A stretch of DNA of 52,115 bases from positions 1-52,115 of IMG/VR virus record IMGVR_UViG_3300034175_000039; one strand, 5' to 3'. The translations under genes were made by a program, and so were the position numbers. Positions 17,930 through 25,502 of the stretch are shown piece after piece; position 1 is the stretch's first letter, and each line of letters opens with the position of its first letter. The stretch is from a virus. The notes under the pieces are model-generated. The model was given only the letters and a program-made list of their open reading frames with translations, made no database searches and had not been told where the DNA came from.

Positions 17930-18541
17930 ATGACAGATTACGTTATTCCTTGCGACGCGTTTGCCCGGCTATCGAATATCCTACGCGTGATCCCGGCTGA
18001 ATGTGACGATCATTTCCGCTCCATCCGCATCGATAATGGGGTGATTGTGTCATGTAATCGTACGGTCATGGCGGTCGAAAATATCGGTGCTGTCGCTGGC
18101 ATCATTCATATCATTGCGCATCCCGGTTTGATCGAACAATGCCGAAAAGAAGCACCGTTTGCGAGTACGCTAACGATCACGGTCAATGATGCTTTGAAAT
18201 TCGCAGTAGCCAAAACGACGCTTGGTTACGTTCATCCGGGCAATTGTTGCTTATGGTCCGACGCCGCTACCGATTTTGATCGGTGGCGTTCTATTGCAAT
18301 GGCGACGAAAGAGCCCGCCAAGGTTAATCGGGGCGGCATGTTTTGGGATACCGAACATATCACCAATTTAGCAGCGTCAAGCCCGTCCGGTCGTCTGGTG
18401 TTCGAAGAAACGATAGACGCGCAAGGGCGTCCGACCGTGGTGCGTGATATCAACGATTACAATTGGTTTGGTATCTTCAATCCGTATTCACTAGCGGATA
18501 ATTACAATCCGGCAACTCTGCCGACATGGATGACGGCATGA
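17930..18541 (+). CDS. Hypothetical protein, sliding-clamp-like appearance
   Basis: A 203-aa protein. ATG 17930 is chosen because AGGGG lies twelve bases upstream; an ATG at 17903 has no ribosome site. The N-terminal half alternates strands and short helices (LSNILRVIP, SIRIDNGVIVSCNRTVMAVENI), reminiscent of clamp-type proteins. It is the first gene of the + strand metabolism cluster and lies divergently from the replication operon. The clamp idea is only an impression; a structure prediction would decide it. Confidence 0.6.
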   Translation: MTDYVIPCDAFARLSNILRVIPAECDDHFRSIRIDNGVIVSCNRTVMAVENIGAVAGIIHIIAHPGLIEQCRKEAPFASTLTITVNDALKFAVAKTTLGYVHPGNCCLWSDAATDFDRWRSIAMATKEPAKVNRGGMFWDTEHITNLAASSPSGRLVFEETIDAQGRPTVVRDINDYNWFGIFNPYSLADNYNPATLPTWMTA

Positions 18542-18957
18542 CCCCGGTTGTATGCAGAATAAAACATGATCCCGAAAACGCCGTTTATGCGGATTGTGTT
18601 CGCGCTTGTATCGCATCGGTGATGGATATGGATGCGGGTGATGTTCCGCATTTTTATCACGACAATTGCGATGGCTTGACCGGATTTGGTCGGATTAATG
18701 AGTTTCTAGCACCGTTCGGACTTGCGGCATTTAGCGTGGCGTATGATGGTGCCTATTCAATGGATGACGTACTAGCGTTGATGGGAGAACAAAACGCCGC
18801 AACGGTTTATCTGTTATTCGGTCAAACCGCGTACGGTGATCATGTGGTGGTATGTCGCGGCGGCGAATGCATCCATGACCCGGCGTGGTTCCGTTCGCCG
18901 TTGTTCAAAGCGGCGCAGGCTGGTTATTGGATCGTTATGGTGTTGGCTAAGTGTTAA
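18538..18957 (+). CDS. C39-like cysteine-peptidase-fold phage protein
   Basis: A 139-aa protein, ATG 18538 in an ATGA overlap. It contains ADCVRACIASVMDMDAGDVP (an N-terminal Cys followed by a helix) and a later GDHVVVCRGGECIHDP. This layout resembles the papain-like C39 family, with Cys and His in the expected order and an Asp near residue 116. Phages often carry such proteins as hypotheticals; proteolysis has not been shown for this type. No signal peptide. Confidence 0.6.
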   Translation: MTPVVCRIKHDPENAVYADCVRACIASVMDMDAGDVPHFYHDNCDGLTGFGRINEFLAPFGLAAFSVAYDGAYSMDDVLALMGEQNAATVYLLFGQTAYGDHVVVCRGGECIHDPAWFRSPLFKAAQAGYWIVMVLAKC

Positions 18958-19715
18958 TCGGTAACGGTCAATTCCTGCTAGGTGATTGCCTAGAATTGAT
19001 GCGCCACATTCCTGATCAATCGGTTGATATGGTACTGTGCGATCTACCGTACGGTACAACCGCATGCAAATGGGATCAAGTCATACCGTTTGAACCATTG
19101 TGGTCGCATTACTGGCGAGTTTGCAAACCGAATGCCGCAGTAGTGTTGACAGCTTCGCAGCCGTTCACGTCAGCGTTGGTCATGTCGCAACCGAAAGCAT
19201 TTAAATGTGAATGGATTTGGGAAAAAAATATAGGTTCAAATTTTGCACAAGTAAAATATATGCCCATGAAAGAACATGAAAACATTTGCGTGTTTAGTCG
19301 CAATACACCATTGTATAACCCAATCATGGAACAAAGGAATGGTTCCGGTCTCACAAGAATAGGTGAAATATTACCACCTAAACCTAGTATTCAGCATTTC
19401 GGCCCTTCAATGAGATCGCAATATGATGTGAAACCCCGTTTAGAAAGTCGTATTCCACGTTCTGTTCAAAAGTTCAATGTCGTACCTCGCAACGGCGGAG
19501 GTCTAATTCACCCAACGCAAAAGCCCGTCGCGCTGTTCGACTATCTCATTCGCACGTACACCAATCCCGGCGATCTAGTGCTAGACAATTGCGCCGGTTC
19601 AGGGACCACCGCCATTGCGGCGGAAGCGTCCGGTCGCCGCTGGTTGTGCATGGAGCGCGATCCTAGCTATTACTATGCGGCTATCGGTCGCGTGTGGAAA
19701 GCGTGTTATTCGTGA
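18951..19715 (+). CDS. DNA methyltransferase (N6-adenine/N4-cytosine, beta class)
   Basis: A 254-aa enzyme with GTG start overlapping the previous stop. Motif IV CDLPYG (residues 30-35) precedes motif I DNCAGSGTT (near 210), the beta-class order, and HPTQKPVALFDYLI lies between them. It would transfer a methyl group from AdoMet to adenine N6 or cytosine N4 in DNA. No restriction enzyme gene is adjacent, so protection of phage DNA from host restriction is the likely purpose. It overlaps the helicase gene by GTGA. Confidence 0.9.
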   Translation: MLIGNGQFLLGDCLELMRHIPDQSVDMVLCDLPYGTTACKWDQVIPFEPLWSHYWRVCKPNAAVVLTASQPFTSALVMSQPKAFKCEWIWEKNIGSNFAQVKYMPMKEHENICVFSRNTPLYNPIMEQRNGSGLTRIGEILPPKPSIQHFGPSMRSQYDVKPRLESRIPRSVQKFNVVPRNGGGLIHPTQKPVALFDYLIRTYTNPGDLVLDNCAGSGTTAIAAEASGRRWLCMERDPSYYYAAIGRVWKACYS

Positions 19716-21364
19716 TACAGCTTCGCCCGGACCAATTCGACCTTGATCAACGCATGGATGCCAGTTTCAACGCCGGTGCCGGTAATGTCTTGGGGGTTCT
19801 GCCAACCGGTGGCGGCAAGTCAGTCATCGTGTCTGAACGCACGTTACGACGACACTTGCTAGGATCGGTTCAATTCATCGGCGCGCATCGTGTCGAACTG
19901 ACCGGACAAATGTCTATGCACGTTGCACGGCGTGGCATCAAACATCGTATCATCGCACCTAAAGCCGTGGTCAACGCCATTGTTGCCGAACACCGCGACG
20001 AATTCAATGGTCACTCATTCGTCAATCCTAGCAGCAATTGCAGCGTTGGCAGTGTCGATACCTTGCTCGCACGATCCGATGAACTGGCGGCATGGGCACG
20101 TCAAGTTGACCATTGGACGATGGATGAAGCGCATCACTTGTTGCGGCTCAACAAATGGGGTCGGTCGGTTGCGCTGTTCCCTAACGCGCGCGGCGAAGGA
20201 TGGACGGCAACGCCCCAACGGGCGGATGGCATGGGGCTTGGCAGTCACGCCGATGGTATCTTTGACGATATGGTCGTCGGGCCAGATATGCGTCACTTGA
20301 TCAACATCGGTGCGCTTACCGATTACGAAATAGCTATTCCAGAAAGCGACTTTCAGATTGATGACGCTGACCTAGCGCCGTCCGGGGATTGGTCAACGGC
20401 TCGCATGCGCGACGCGTCCAAGAAATCTCATATCGTTGGTGACGTGGTTAAAGAATACGTCGCGCGAGCGTATGGCAAGCGGTTTATTTGTTTCGCGACT
20501 GACGTTGAAACGGCGAGCGAAATTGCACAACGCTTTACCGATATCGGTATTCCAGTCGCGGCGGTATCTGCAAAGACACCAAGTGATCTACGCCGGGAGT
20601 ATATCAAACGGTTTCGGGCTGGTGCGCTTTGGGGGTTGATCAACGTCGATCTGTTTGGTGAAGGGTTCGACGTGCCAGCGGTCGAAGTCGTCATAATGGC
20701 ACGTCCGACCGCATCGCTTGCGGTTTATCTTCAACAATTCGGTCGTGCGCTGCGTACGATGTTCGGCAAGCTTTACGGCTTGGTCATCGATCATGTCAGC
20801 AACTGGAAGCGCCACGGCTTTCCCGATAAATCGCATTATTGGACGCTTGATCGTCAGGACCGTCGTGCCAAACGCGAGCGTGACCCGGAAGAAATCGAGT
20901 TGACGGCGTGCCGCAATTGCAGTCGTCCATATGAGCGGTTCCACGCATGTTGTCCGCACTGTGGCGCTATTCCACCGCTTCCCGATCCCGCTAGTCGTAC
21001 GTTGCAGCAGGTGGACGGCGATTTGTTCTTGATTGATCGTGATCGTGCGGCGATGATGCGCAAGGCAACCGAACTGGAAAGCCCGGCAGCGGCGAAACAA
21101 CGCGTTGGTGCTGACATGGGCGATATGATCGGCACGGCGGCGCTTAATCGCTCTATAGAGAAGCATGCCGCGCAACAGCGGCTTTCCGGTGCCATTGCCC
21201 AATGGGCAGGCATACAGCGCGCCAAGGGGCGTCCTGACGACCAATCCTATCGTCGCTTCTACATAACCACCGGCATTGACGTTCTAAGCGCATTGTCGGC
21301 TGAACGGACCCGCCAAGAGTTTGAAGCTTTGGCGGTCAAGGTTGAGGGATGGTGCGCGCGATGA
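19712..21364 (+). CDS. SF2 DEAD/DEAH-type helicase
   Basis: A 550-aa protein; GTG 19712 forms a GTGA overlap and is preferred to 19694. Motif I LPTGGGKS (residues 30-37), motif II DEAH (138-141), motif III WTATP near 165 and motif VI QQFGRALR near 340 define a RAD3/UvrB-type superfamily 2 helicase. Past the motor domain is a zinc ribbon CRNC...CPHCG (about 388-406), then a helical tail. Such helicases accompany DUF2815/DUF2800 replication modules and act in replication or recombination. Confidence 0.9.
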   Translation: MIQLRPDQFDLDQRMDASFNAGAGNVLGVLPTGGGKSVIVSERTLRRHLLGSVQFIGAHRVELTGQMSMHVARRGIKHRIIAPKAVVNAIVAEHRDEFNGHSFVNPSSNCSVGSVDTLLARSDELAAWARQVDHWTMDEAHHLLRLNKWGRSVALFPNARGEGWTATPQRADGMGLGSHADGIFDDMVVGPDMRHLINIGALTDYEIAIPESDFQIDDADLAPSGDWSTARMRDASKKSHIVGDVVKEYVARAYGKRFICFATDVETASEIAQRFTDIGIPVAAVSAKTPSDLRREYIKRFRAGALWGLINVDLFGEGFDVPAVEVVIMARPTASLAVYLQQFGRALRTMFGKLYGLVIDHVSNWKRHGFPDKSHYWTLDRQDRRAKRERDPEEIELTACRNCSRPYERFHACCPHCGAIPPLPDPASRTLQQVDGDLFLIDRDRAAMMRKATELESPAAAKQRVGADMGDMIGTAALNRSIEKHAAQQRLSGAIAQWAGIQRAKGRPDDQSYRRFYITTGIDVLSALSAERTRQEFEALAVKVEGWCAR

Positions 21365-21609
21365 TTAACGTAGCCGCTTTTAATGAGTTTGCTTGCCGTG
21401 TATGCGGCAGGGATGCGTTTGTTTCGTTTATTGAACCAACAGCGCACGAAGATTTGGAACACGGCAAAGCACATTTTCAAGCGTGGTGCATTAAATGTTG
21501 CCCCGGTCATCTTTGGCTTAACGAACCCGGTGAAGGATTAATGTGTAAATATTGTTCGGATCAACCACCGTATGATTATTACGATTACGAACCGGACGAC
21601 TGGCAATGA
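21361..21609 (+). CDS. Small zinc-ribbon-like protein
   Basis: An 82-aa protein; ATG 21361 overlaps the helicase stop (ATGA). It has CRVC (residues 12-15), CIKCC (about 43-47) and CKYC (about 63-66), enough to bind one or two zinc ions, and an acidic Tyr/Asp-rich C-terminus (YDYYDYEPDDW). Translationally coupled to helicase and DUF4031 genes. Function unknown. Confidence 0.7.
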   Translation: MINVAAFNEFACRVCGRDAFVSFIEPTAHEDLEHGKAHFQAWCIKCCPGHLWLNEPGEGLMCKYCSDQPPYDYYDYEPDDWQ

Positions 21610-21989
21610 CCGTCTATGTGGACGATATGAAAGCGCCGTTTGGTCGCTATGTCATGTGTCATTGTTGGGCGGACAGCCGCGCAGAATTGTTCGCGATGAT
21701 GGAATTGATTGGCGTCCAGACGAAGTGGTTTCAGCAACCGCCAAAGGCGAGTTGGGAACACTTCGATATTACAATGTCAAAAAGAAAGCTAGCTATCCAA
21801 CATGGCGCAGTCGAAACGGACCGATATGCGCCGCTTGAACATACCGCGCGATTGGGAGTGCTTGCCGCCGCGTCGGTCGGTGATCTTGACGGCATGGTGC
21901 GCGCTGTTCGCAAAATGTGTATGGTCGGAATGATCCGGTTGGAGCGTGCGGGCGTCGGCGCGCTCTATGACACGCGGCACGAACAATGA
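21606..21989 (+). CDS. DUF4031 protein
   Basis: A 127-aa protein matching the DUF4031 pattern: MTVYVDDMKAPFGRYVMCHC at the N-terminus, IGVQTKWFQ, HFDITMSKRKLAIQHGAVE. DUF4031 proteins are short, widespread in phages and actinobacteria, and biochemically uncharacterised. Beyond residue 75 there is an extra 50-residue helical region (ARLGVLAAASVGDLDGMVRA). ATGA overlaps on both sides. Confidence 0.85.
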   Translation: MTVYVDDMKAPFGRYVMCHCWADSRAELFAMMELIGVQTKWFQQPPKASWEHFDITMSKRKLAIQHGAVETDRYAPLEHTARLGVLAAASVGDLDGMVRAVRKMCMVGMIRLERAGVGALYDTRHEQ

Positions 21990-22330
21990 CCGCTGTATTT
22001 GTCTTTGGATCGAACCTTGCCGGTCGGCACGGTAAAGGCGCGGCGCTTGACGCGTTGAAGCAACACGGGGCGATCATGGGGCGTGGTTGGGGGCGGCAAG
22101 GCAACAGCTACGCGATTCCGACCAAGGATTTCATGGTAAAGAAATTACCGTTGCCAATGATAGAATACTTCGTCAAGGTGTTCATTCAACATGCCCGCGA
22201 CAATCCGAATGATAGGTTCAACGTCACCGCTATCGGTTGTGGTCTTGCCGGTTACAAACCGCCGCAAATCGCGCCATTCTTTGATTACGCACCGCCGAAC
22301 GTGCGTTTGCCCTTGGCGTTCATATATTGA
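21986..22330 (+). CDS. Macro-like (A1S_2505-type) phage protein
   Basis: A 114-aa protein with the N-terminal signature FVFGSNLAGRHGKGAALDAL and SYAIPTKD, then FNVTAIGCGLAGYKPPQIAPFF. This is the small macro-like family common in phage genomes. Macro folds bind ADP-ribose or related nucleotides; enzymatic activity here is unproven. It is adjacent to a SLOG-type nucleotide-binding protein, which suggests a nucleotide-related or anti-defence role. Confidence 0.8.
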   Translation: MTAVFVFGSNLAGRHGKGAALDALKQHGAIMGRGWGRQGNSYAIPTKDFMVKKLPLPMIEYFVKVFIQHARDNPNDRFNVTAIGCGLAGYKPPQIAPFFDYAPPNVRLPLAFIY

Positions 22331-22341
22331 AAGGATAGAAC

Positions 22342-22818
22342 ATGATCATTGCTGGAATTGGCGCACAGGTAACACCGATGCCCGCGTTGATGGCTATCGA
22401 ACAAGTCGGCATGATGCTTGCCATGCGCGGCATAAAGGGGCGCAGCGGTCGTGCGCCGGGCGCTGATACGGCGTTCGAACGCGGTTACACGGTGATCAAC
22501 CCGGCTCTATTCACCGCGTTTCCCGGTCACGTTGGGCACTATCTGGCATGGCAGGATCACGCGTCGCGTTATCATCCGAACTGGCCAGCATGTGACGAAA
22601 CCGCCCGCAAGCTACACGCTCGCAACAGCGCCATTATTTGCGGTCCGTCATTGAACGAACCGGTAGATGCAGTTGTATGTTGGACCAATGGCGGCGCGGT
22701 GGTCGGCGGAACCGGTCAATCGCTGCGCGTAGCCGCTGCATATTCGATCCCGGTGTTCAACCTTGCCATCACCGGCGCGGACGCGGCATTTTGGTGCTTT
22801 GTTGGGGATCGCACCTAA
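22342..22818 (+). CDS. SLOG / DprA-like nucleotide-binding protein
   Basis: A 158-aa protein with IAGIGAQVTPMPALMAIEQV at the start, RSGRAPGADTAFERG (SLOG phosphate-binding loop), KLHARNSAIICGP, and CWTNGGAVVGGTGQSLRVAA near the end. This is the phage DprA/SLOG-like Rossmann family. SLOG domains bind nucleotides or nucleotide-derived signals. ATG 22342 follows GAAAGGATAGAAC. The DNA-binding region of true DprA is absent, so DNA uptake is unlikely. Confidence 0.8.
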   Translation: MIIAGIGAQVTPMPALMAIEQVGMMLAMRGIKGRSGRAPGADTAFERGYTVINPALFTAFPGHVGHYLAWQDHASRYHPNWPACDETARKLHARNSAIICGPSLNEPVDAVVCWTNGGAVVGGTGQSLRVAAAYSIPVFNLAITGADAAFWCFVGDRT

Positions 22819-22955
22819 TGACCGACAATCGATCACCGCAAAAACGTCGTAAAGATCGCATGCGGGTAGCCCTTGAAGGGCTTTGCATTCTAGCTGTTGT
22901 CGGCACGATATTCGCCGCTGTAATCGTATTGGCTATGGTGGCAAATGACAAGTGA
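22818..22955 (+). CDS. Small single-span membrane protein (45 aa)
   Basis: Starts in a TAATG overlap with the SLOG gene. A basic N-terminus (MTDNRSPQKRRKDRMR) precedes one membrane segment (about residues 20-41, LEGLCILAVVGTIFAAVIVLAM). Positive charges suggest the N-terminus stays in the cytoplasm. Function unknown. It ends eleven bases inside the VRR-NUC gene. Confidence 0.75.
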   Translation: MTDNRSPQKRRKDRMRVALEGLCILAVVGTIFAAVIVLAMVANDK

Positions 22956-23370
22956 AACCGTCGTCCAACAATTCACACGTTTGGAACACGCGAAGATCGG
23001 TCCAATGTGGCGCAACAATAGCGGTGCCAGCACCGACGAAACCGGGCGCTTGATTCGTTATGGTCTTGGCAATGATAGTGCGCAGTTGAACGCGGAAATC
23101 AAGTCGTCTGACCTGATCGGCATTACACCAACGTTGATCGAACCGCATATGGTCGGTTATTGGCTTGGCGTGTTCACCGCCTATGAGGTCAAGCCGTCCG
23201 GGTGGAAAATGCCGGTGCCAATGGAAGGCCGTGAATTTCGTGATCAGCCGGAAGCAACCAAGCGCGCCTTGGCGCAAGCCAAGTTTCATGACATAGTACG
23301 CGCGGCATGCGGTTATGCCGGGTTCGTCACTGACCCTAGCGACATATACGGGATCATTCGACGTGGTTGA
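22945..23370 (+). CDS. VRR-NUC domain nuclease
   Basis: A 141-aa protein. The core reads SSDLIGITPTLIEP...YWLGVFTAYEVKPSG, then REFRD and QAKFHDIVRAACGYAGFVTD. That is the D...ExK plus QxxF...GG-like layout of stand-alone phage VRR-NUC nucleases, a PD-(D/E)XK branch linked to Holliday-junction or flap cleavage. The usual GxPDxx motif appears as SSDLIG. It completes the typical polymerase, DUF2815, DUF2800, helicase, VRR-NUC set of phage replication modules. Confidence 0.82.
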   Translation: MTSETVVQQFTRLEHAKIGPMWRNNSGASTDETGRLIRYGLGNDSAQLNAEIKSSDLIGITPTLIEPHMVGYWLGVFTAYEVKPSGWKMPVPMEGREFRDQPEATKRALAQAKFHDIVRAACGYAGFVTDPSDIYGIIRRG

Positions 23371-23371
23371 A

Positions 23372-23671
23372 ATGGCAGCGCAAGAGCGGCACGGTGATCG
23401 CGTCAAGGTGTCCATCCTTGCGGCCGGGCTGGCGCTGTGGCGCTGCAATCCGGGGTCGGTCAGCGCCCGTGCCATCGGTCAGCGCATCGGCATGTCGCAC
23501 AGCGCCGTGCTATACCATTATAAGTCGTCGGACGCGCTTAAAACGGCCATTGCGGCGGAAGCGGTTCGCATCGGTGATAAGGTAATCATCCCCATGTTGA
23601 TCGCATCACGCCATCCCGCCGCCGACACGCTTAACGCGAATGATCGTCGGCGGTTTTTGGCGGACTGTTAA
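23372..23671 (+). CDS. Minimal TetR-type HTH DNA-binding protein
   Basis: A 99-aa protein if started at ATG 23372; GTG 23363 is an alternative. Residues about 18-60 form a TetR_N-like helix-turn-helix (ILAAGLALW...SARAIGQRIGMSHSAVLYHYKSSDAL). The usual ligand-binding C-terminal domain (another 100 or so residues) is missing, leaving one short helical tail. As the only obvious TetR-type regulator in the genome it is a candidate for binding the dyad in the repeated promoters. That link is inference. Confidence 0.75.
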   Translation: MAAQERHGDRVKVSILAAGLALWRCNPGSVSARAIGQRIGMSHSAVLYHYKSSDALKTAIAAEAVRIGDKVIIPMLIASRHPAADTLNANDRRRFLADC

Positions 23672-23868
23672 TCGACGGCAACACCTATCGGCAATTTGTT
23701 TTCGCTATTGGTTTTGTCGGCAAAGTCGGCAAGTCGATAAATCTCTTCGATTGCCATTGCACGTCCGGTCGGCGTACCGTCTTCGATTGCCGCGACAAAA
23801 ATTGGCACCAATGAACGCCATGAGGGCGTAAGATCGATGGTGCCGACGATTTTAGCAGACCGTGCCAT
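23668..23868 (-). CDS. Small hypothetical protein (66 aa)
   Basis: ATG 23868 has GGAGTGGTGAA upstream; the longer frame to 23964 would run through the promoter and is rejected. The product is neutral to acidic and predicted helical (SWRSLVPIFVAAIEDG, RAMAIEEIYRLADFAD). Its end overlaps the convergent TetR-like gene by four bases. A repeated-family promoter lies 28 bp upstream. Function unknown. Confidence 0.75.
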   Translation of the reverse strand: MARSAKIVGTIDLTPSWRSLVPIFVAAIEDGTPTGRAMAIEEIYRLADFADKTNSENKLPIGVAVD

Positions 23869-23895
23869 TTTCACCACTCCGTTACTGTTGTGATG

Positions 23896-23924
23896 TTTAT
23901 AATGGCCATTGCGATGGTCGTCAA
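23896..23924 (-). promoter_or_regulatory. Promoter of the repeated family (P2)
   Basis: Minus strand TTGACG, 17-nt spacer, TATAAA, the best -10 of the set. The spacer ACCATCGCAATGGCCAT gives a dyad GACCAT-N4-ATGGCC. The stop codon of the 56-aa gene at 23921-24091 lies inside TTGACG. It drives 23668-23868. Confidence 0.82.
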
Positions 23925-24091
23925 CAGTTATTTTCAACGTGCAATTGATATTTGCGACCGTCAACAGCGTAGGCGATCACCTTGCCGTTTTCCGGCTGAA
24001 TGGTGTTGATGCCGGTGATCTTGCCGGAAGAATGCGTGATTGTGATCCGACCGCCTGCCCGCTTGGCGTTCCAATTGAAAAGCGTGACCAT
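23921..24091 (-). CDS. Small beta-rich hypothetical protein (56 aa)
   Basis: Read directly from the minus strand; start MVTLFNWNAKRAGG, end YQLHVENNC. AAGGAT lies seven bases before ATG 24091, and a promoter of the repeated family lies just upstream. Composition (RITITHSSGKITGI, KVIAYAVDGRKYQL) suggests a small beta barrel. Its stop codon is embedded in the next promoter. Function unknown. Confidence 0.75.
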   Translation of the reverse strand: MVTLFNWNAKRAGGRITITHSSGKITGINTIQPENGKVIAYAVDGRKYQLHVENNC

Positions 24092-24126
24092 GACACTTAT
24101 CCTTTAGCGCGTTATTGCGCCGGTCG

Positions 24127-24155
24127 ATTATCGGTCATGTTTTGGCCAATGTCAA
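24127..24155 (-). promoter_or_regulatory. Promoter of the repeated family (P3)
   Basis: Minus strand TTGACA, 17-nt spacer, GATAAT, close to consensus at both boxes. The spacer differs from the GACCAT-N4-ATGRCC group but keeps ATGACC at its end. The TGA of TTGACA is the stop codon of the gene at 24152-24391. It drives the 56-aa gene. Confidence 0.78.
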
Positions 24156-24391
24156 GAGCGATAATACGGCTCTAGCCAATGACCGCGCATATGGTCCGCG
24201 TAGAGCGTACGCATCGCGGTTCGATCACCGGACGCCAACGGGTGATCGTATAGCCAAACGGTGTGCATGTCGTCCGGCGCGTGTGTTAGCGTCACCATAC
24301 CAGCGTGCATGCCGACTAGGCGGCACGTCCGGTCTATCCCAAGCCGCTTGAACCATGCCGGGCCGTCGTCACGCTTAGGGATGCTCGTCAC
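24152..24391 (-). CDS. Hypothetical protein (79 aa)
   Basis: Start GTG 24391 (MTSIPKRDDGPAWFK) overlaps the end of the upstream gene by 17 bp; the frame extends to 24517 but would overlap that gene by 143 bp. Contents: KRLGIDRTCRLVGMHAGMVTLTH and WLYDHPLASGDR, with an aromatic end. No recognised domain. Confidence 0.6.
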   Translation of the reverse strand: MTSIPKRDDGPAWFKRLGIDRTCRLVGMHAGMVTLTHAPDDMHTVWLYDHPLASGDRTAMRTLYADHMRGHWLEPYYRS

Positions 24392-24629
24392 CCTCGTCAG
24401 TGCCCCAACGGATGCCACAGCGGCACACGTGTTCATCACCTTCGCGGCGGATGCTGTGAACCATCCCATCGGAGCGTAATTCGGGCATAACCGGATCGTC
24501 ATCGGACGATGCGTCATGCTGGTTCATGGCGTCAGCAATCAACGCAGCGGCGTCATTGCTGTTGGCGTCGGCAAAGTGCTTACCGTCGTAAAGCACTTGC
24601 TTTCCGCTGGCGACATAAGCGTTAAACAT
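24375..24629 (-). CDS. Conserved-type small phage protein with Cys pair
   Basis: An 84-aa protein from ATG 24629, which lies inside the last codons of the upstream gene. YDGKHFADANSNDAAALIADAMN resembles a short helical module common in phage small proteins. The end carries HVCRCGIRWGTDEGDE, a possible half zinc site. Function unknown. Confidence 0.7.
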   Translation of the reverse strand: MFNAYVASGKQVLYDGKHFADANSNDAAALIADAMNQHDASSDDDPVMPELRSDGMVHSIRREGDEHVCRCGIRWGTDEGDEHP

Positions 24630-24900
24630 CGGCCTTGTCCCCAAACATGCCGGTACGCCATGCGCCGTCGTTTGCCTTGCGCCATACCCGCATCTTATCG
24701 GCGCAACCATAAGCTTCGGTGACTTGCTCCATGTCGGACGCCGGGCGTTTACCGTCTCGTATCTCTTGCGCGCGGGCGTCCGCCCATTCTTCTACCTTGT
24801 CTGGCGCGCTGACATCGCGTGCGAGCAAAACGAACATTTCTTCATCGTCAAGCGCCTTGGCAAAACAGCCGTCACGCATTTCGGTTAGCTTGGTGCCCAT
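24622..24900 (-). CDS. Conserved-type small phage protein (92 aa)
   Basis: Helical protein with CFAKALDDEEMFVLLARDVSAP and EEWADARAQEI, a pattern seen in many phage and prophage hypotheticals encoded among early genes. No cofactor motif. Member of the 25480-to-24152 operon, with neighbours spaced by under 20 bp or overlapping. Confidence 0.72.
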   Translation of the reverse strand: MGTKLTEMRDGCFAKALDDEEMFVLLARDVSAPDKVEEWADARAQEIRDGKRPASDMEQVTEAYGCADKMRVWRKANDGAWRTGMFGDKADV

Positions 24901-24914
24901 GGTCAGTTATCCTC

Positions 24915-25217
24915 TCATCGATGATATGGTGCTTGTTCGATAATATCGGTAACGGTTCCGACGTGTGGCCGTAACAATTCCTTCGTTGCGTCCACCGGTA
25001 AAGCCGGATGCGTCTTCGCTATCCGCTCCAATTGTTCGCGAAACGCATTTAAGCGCGACAAGTCGCCGGTGATGTAATCGACAAGCTTTACGGCGGACGC
25101 TTCGTTTACATCACCGCTATCGATCAACAGGCCGCGCAAGTCATCGCGCAACGCACAATGTTCGGTATCGAACAGATTGCCGGACGTGCTGCGAAACATT
25201 TCAACTTTGACGGTCAT
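24915..25217 (-). CDS. Hypothetical protein (100 aa)
   Basis: Acidic helical protein (LRDDLRGLLIDSGDVNEASAVKL, LSRLNAFREQLERIA). Overlaps the upstream gene by four bases (ATGA). No recognised domain. The regular Leu spacing would allow a short coiled coil. Confidence 0.68.
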   Translation of the reverse strand: MTVKVEMFRSTSGNLFDTEHCALRDDLRGLLIDSGDVNEASAVKLVDYITGDLSRLNAFREQLERIAKTHPALPVDATKELLRPHVGTVTDIIEQAPYHR

Positions 25218-25480
25218 TCAAACAAATCCCTTTTCCATCCGGCAACGTCGTCATCCCACGTGCCGACTGTGGTGATCCTAAAAATTTCACCGCGACGAAC
25301 GAACGTAAAATTGTTCTTGCGACCATCCCGCGTGATGCTCACTAACGCGGCGCGCTCATTCATACGCAATTCGATCCCGGCGAGGTGTTCCCTCGCCAAA
25401 TCAAGCGCCGCCCTTAACGTCGCTAATTCCGCCTCTTGCACCGCCGCTATTTCGCGCCAGTTCGGACTGCTTTTAAACAT
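25214..25480 (-). CDS. Hypothetical protein (88 aa), first gene of the operon
   Basis: ATG 25480 follows GAAGGATGACCA. An N-terminal helix (EIAAVQEAELATLRAALDLA) precedes a beta-rich end (RKNNFTFVRRGEIFRITTVG). Preceded by a promoter of the repeated family with a 20-bp leader. Function unknown. Confidence 0.72.
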   Translation of the reverse strand: MFKSSPNWREIAAVQEAELATLRAALDLAREHLAGIELRMNERAALVSITRDGRKNNFTFVRRGEIFRITTVGTWDDDVAGWKRDLFE

Positions 25481-25502
25481 TGGTCATCCTTCGGTTATGC
25501 TT

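Noticed and set aside
17881-18000. 39-codon + strand frame starting ATG 17881
   Set aside because: It overlaps the 17930 gene in another frame, and its sequence is not protein-like beyond the first residues.
20588-21244. 218-codon open frame on the - strand
   Set aside because: Antisense to the SF2 helicase, whose motifs are unambiguous.
24392-24517. Upstream extension of the 24152 gene to 24517
   Set aside because: It would overlap the 84-aa gene by 143 bp. The GTG at 24391 gives a normal short overlap.
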